Assembly (NCBI GenBank): GCA_020844525.1
Contig: JAJGAH010000105.1
Location: forward strand, 1 to 7,752
Reading direction: 5' to 3'
DNA length: 7,752 nucleotides
Origin: Eubacterium sp.
GTDB lineage: Bacteria > Bacillota > Clostridia > Lachnospirales > Lachnospiraceae
The notes beneath the pieces were generated by a model. That model saw nothing but the letters and a program-made list of their open reading frames with translations, was not told where the DNA came from and searched no databases. Positions 5,969 to 7,752 of this stretch are shown one piece after another; position 1 is the first letter of the stretch, and every line of letters starts with the position of its first letter. Position numbers and translations under genes: made by a program.

Positions 5969-7018
5969 TTAACTCCGGTCAAGAACCGAACCGCCCTCCA
6001 GAATTGCAGTTGTCAGCCAGATATGTCTGTGCCCGCACTCCGGGTTTGCACAGTCTTCCGACCCATCCATGGAGCCTTCCGGCGCGTCCACATCTCCAAG
6101 CCTCTCAAGCATGATTTTGGCCGCCCGCTCACCGATCTCATCTACCGGCTGATTGACAATCGTCAGCCTCGGATGTACTGCCCTGGCAAACTGCGGATTA
6201 TCAAAGCCAACTACAGAAAGCTGCTGTGGAATCATAATGCCGGACTCGTTGGCACCGATCATCGCTCCCATTGTCATCCTGTAGTTGGAGATCACAACCG
6301 CAGTCATATCCGGATGCATTTTTATGAGTGTCTCAATTCCGGCCGTTCCGCTTTCAATCGAGTCATCCCCTTGAAAAATAAGGTCCCGGTTCTGACAGAT
6401 GCCGTTCTTTTCGCACCCCTCAATGTATCCCCGCATTCTCTGTCTGGCCGCATTGATACCGGACGGTCCTGCAATCATACCGATTCTCGAATGGCCCTTC
6501 TGTACCAGCAGATCCACTGCGGAACGGATGGCTGCACGATTGTCTACACAGACCGTATCTACGTCCAGCCCCTCAATCTGCCGGTCAATGAGCACCACCG
6601 GCTTTCCGGTCCGGATAAATTTCCTCAGATTGCTTCCAGTCTCGTCAACCGGAAGCACAAACAGGCCGTCCACCCGTCTCTTCAGAAGAAAATCCACTGC
6701 CTCTCTTTCCCGGACGCTGTCCGTACGGCAGTCGCAGACCAGCATGGCGTATCCATGCTGCCGCAGGATATCCTCAATTTCACTCAAAACACTTGCGCAG
6801 AACGTGCTGTTCAGCTCTGGTATGACAGCCCCGATCATTCTCGTGCGGTTCGTCTTCAGCTGACGGGCCGTCTCATTCACCTCATAGTGAAGCTCCGAAA
6901 TGGCCTGTCTGATCTTCTCCCGGTTGCCCGGGCGGACATTTCCGCCATTCAGATAGGAGGAGACCGTCGCAACACCGCAGCCGGCTCTCTGGGCAATATC
7001 CTTTACTGTGGCAGCCAT
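5969..7018 (-). CDS. LacI-family transcriptional regulator (349 aa)
   Basis: A DNA-binding regulator of the LacI/GalR family, expected to bind a palindromic operator and release it on binding a sugar or sugar phosphate. Start at 7018 is supported by AAGGGAGG and by the family-typical N-terminus; an in-frame ATG at 7060 lies upstream of that site. Helix-turn-helix TVKDIAQRAGCGVATVSSYLN (residues 4-24), hinge helix NETARQLKTNRT (48-59), then two periplasmic-binding-protein-like lobes with IGAVIPEL (62-69), VDGLFVLPVDE (116-126), IGMIAGP (179-185) and SVVGFDNPQFA (268-278). Near the C-terminus, a stretch of about 20 extra residues (about 309-332) precedes the last strand and contains CANPECGHRH (323-332), a C-x4-C-x-H-x-H pattern that could bind metal. 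The gene sits inside the operon it probably controls, between aldolase and kinase genes, and likely regulates itself. Confidence 0.9.
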   Translation of the reverse strand: MAATVKDIAQRAGCGVATVSSYLNGGNVRPGNREKIRQAISELHYEVNETARQLKTNRTRMIGAVIPELNSTFCASVLSEIEDILRQHGYAMLVCDCRTDSVREREAVDFLLKRRVDGLFVLPVDETGSNLRKFIRTGKPVVLIDRQIEGLDVDTVCVDNRAAIRSAVDLLVQKGHSRIGMIAGPSGINAARQRMRGYIEGCEKNGICQNRDLIFQGDDSIESGTAGIETLIKMHPDMTAVVISNYRMTMGAMIGANESGIMIPQQLSVVGFDNPQFARAVHPRLTIVNQPVDEIGERAAKIMLERLGDVDAPEGSMDGSEDCANPECGHRHIWLTTAILEGGSVLDRS

Positions 7019-7091
7019 AGTTCCTCCCTTCTGGATCTTAATACTAAAATATACAAGCACACATACTGCACCTGATCATTTTTATCTGGAA

Positions 7092-7190
7092 CTCCGATTC
7101 AGGATATGAATTCACTTCTCTGATTCAATATTTTTTCCGTATATTTTATACCTCAAATTCAGGATTCCAGACTCACACTTCTGAATCAAT
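7092..7190. repeat. Imperfect 38-39 bp direct repeats flanking an A/T-rich core
   Basis: Copy 1 (7092-7129) and copy 2 (7152-7190) share, on the plus strand, a left part (CTCCGATTCAGGAT against CTCAAATTCAGGAT) and a right part (CACTTCTCTGATTCAAT against CACTTCTGAATCAAT), with an unrelated centre. Copy 2 overlaps the last codons and stop of the aldolase gene. In copy 2, ATTCAG (7157-7162) and CTGAAT (7181-7186) are also inverted. Together they fill most of the 167-bp gap ahead of the LacI-type gene and are candidate operators. Confidence 0.6.
7130..7151 (-). promoter_or_regulatory. A/T-rich palindromic core, possible promoter or operator for the lacI-type gene
   Basis: GTATATTTTATAC (7139-7151) is a palindrome with 5-bp arms around a 3-base centre, next to a run of six T's on the plus strand (7131-7136). 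On the minus strand it reads TATAAAATATA, resembling a -10 region, but no matching -35 box is found. It lies exactly between the two direct-repeat copies. Its role as promoter or operator is inferred from position and symmetry. Confidence 0.35.
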
Positions 7191-7752
7191 CTGCCGCCTT
7201 GCCGTCGCAGCCGCATACCTTCATACGATATTTAACCTGCTCTACAACCGCTGCCCTTCCTGCTGCCTGGTATTTCTTCGGATCAAAGACATCCGGATCC
7301 TCCTGGATGTACTTCTTGACTGCGTCTGTATAGGCCTTGCGCAGCTCTGTGGCAAAGTTGACCTTGCAGATTCCTCTCTCCACACAGCTTCTGACCTGCT
7401 CATCCGTCAGTCCGGAAGCACCATGCAGTACAAGCGGGATGTCCACAACCTCGCGGATCTCTGCAAGACGGTTGACATCCAGAACCGGAGTTCCCTTGTA
7501 GAAGCCGTGAGAAGTTCCGATGCCGACAGCCAGAGAGGAAATTCCTGTACGCTCAGCAAACTCCTTCGCCTCCTGCGGATCTGTGTAGATATCCTTTCCA
7601 GTGGAAACGGTATCGTCCTCCTTGCCTCCGACCTTGCCCAGCTCAGCCTCTGTCGGGATACCTGCCGCAGCTGCCATCTCTGCAACCTTGCTGCTGATTG
7701 CAATATTCTCTTCAAAGGGAAGCTTGGAGCCGTCAATCATAACAGACGTGTA
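7186..7752 (-). CDS. Class II ketose-bisphosphate aldolase, GatY/KbaY-like, C-terminal two thirds
   Basis: The frame is open to the window edge, giving the last 188 residues; the N-terminal third, including the first zinc-binding His, is outside. The internal ATG at 7740 is not the start: the frame continues upstream as YTSV before MIDGS, the normal family sequence. Class II aldolases are cytoplasmic, zinc-dependent barrels that cleave fructose or tagatose 1,6-bisphosphate to dihydroxyacetone phosphate and glyceraldehyde 3-phosphate. Visible (numbering from the edge): MIDGS (5-9), TEAELGKVGG (34-43), zinc ligands H82 in GTSHGFY and H110 in LVLHGASG, and the phosphate-site region KVNFATEL (130-137). 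The tail ends CGCDGKA, like CGCEGRA as I recall it in E. coli GatY, favouring tagatose bisphosphate; a fructose-bisphosphate aldolase remains possible. It is the most upstream gene visible in the operon. Confidence 0.9.
   Translation of the reverse strand, partial: YTSVMIDGSKLPFEENIAISSKVAEMAAAAGIPTEAELGKVGGKEDDTVSTGKDIYTDPQEAKEFAERTGISSLAVGIGTSHGFYKGTPVLDVNRLAEIREVVDIPLVLHGASGLTDEQVRSCVERGICKVNFATELRKAYTDAVKKYIQEDPDVFDPKKYQAAGRAAVVEQVKYRMKVCGCDGKAAD

Noticed and set aside
5930..7075. A long (381-codon) plus-strand open frame opposite the LacI-type gene
   Set aside because: It lies antisense to a gene with full family motifs and its own ribosome binding site; the translation is rich in His, Arg, Cys and Pro with no recognisable domain. 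It is a by-product of the codon use of the real gene. The antisense frames at 5104-5946 and 3794-4483 were rejected for the same reason.
7186..7740. Treating the ATG at 7740 as the start of a short, complete aldolase-like protein
   Set aside because: The frame stays open to the window edge, and the preceding codons (YTSV before MIDGS) match normal internal class II aldolase sequence, so the gene is simply cut by the window.

Overview
This window looks like a piece of a Clostridia chromosome, most likely Lachnospiraceae (Bacillota). The grounds are strong AGGAGG-type ribosome binding sites before every gene, roughly balanced base composition, a GatD-like zinc dehydrogenase beside a COG1070-type FGGY kinase, and small membrane proteins of a style common in that family. 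The assignment is by resemblance and is not proven. No mobile element, CRISPR array, rRNA or tRNA is visible.

Left end (1-1089). Two small membrane-protein genes diverge from a 358-bp spacer (131-488). The left one runs off the window on the minus strand. The right one (489-818, plus strand) encodes a 109-residue two-helix protein whose helices share a near-duplicated core. The spacer holds a candidate minus-strand promoter (154-182), a 26-27 bp tandem repeat (285-337) abutting a good plus-strand promoter (338-366), and a leader with a duplicated 10-mer that could mask the ribosome binding site. Between 819 and 1089 lie two hairpins with U-runs on the minus strand, which terminate the large operon coming from the right, and a degenerate 16-bp tandem repeat.

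Right part (1090-7752). Six genes lie head to tail on the minus strand. In transcription order they are: a class II ketose-bisphosphate aldolase of GatY/KbaY type (3' part only), a LacI-family regulator, an FGGY carbohydrate kinase, a GatD-like zinc polyol(-phosphate) dehydrogenase, a PfkB-family phosphofructokinase/tagatose-phosphate kinase, and an aldo/keto reductase. The regulator's stop codon touches the kinase's ribosome binding site, so those two are probably translationally coupled. The other junctions have gaps of 83-167 bp with inverted or direct repeats that may be operators, attenuators or internal promoters.

How the genes fit together (inference): dehydrogenase, PfkB kinase and aldolase form the lower part of a galactitol/tagatose-type pathway: hexitol phosphate or ketose -> ketose phosphate -> ketose 1,6-bisphosphate -> two trioses. 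In enterobacteria the first phosphorylation is done by a PTS. Here no PTS gene is visible and an FGGY kinase sits next to the dehydrogenase, which suggests a route in which a cytoplasmic kinase supplies the phosphate. The LacI protein would sense the inducer. The transporter, if clustered, lies beyond the right edge.
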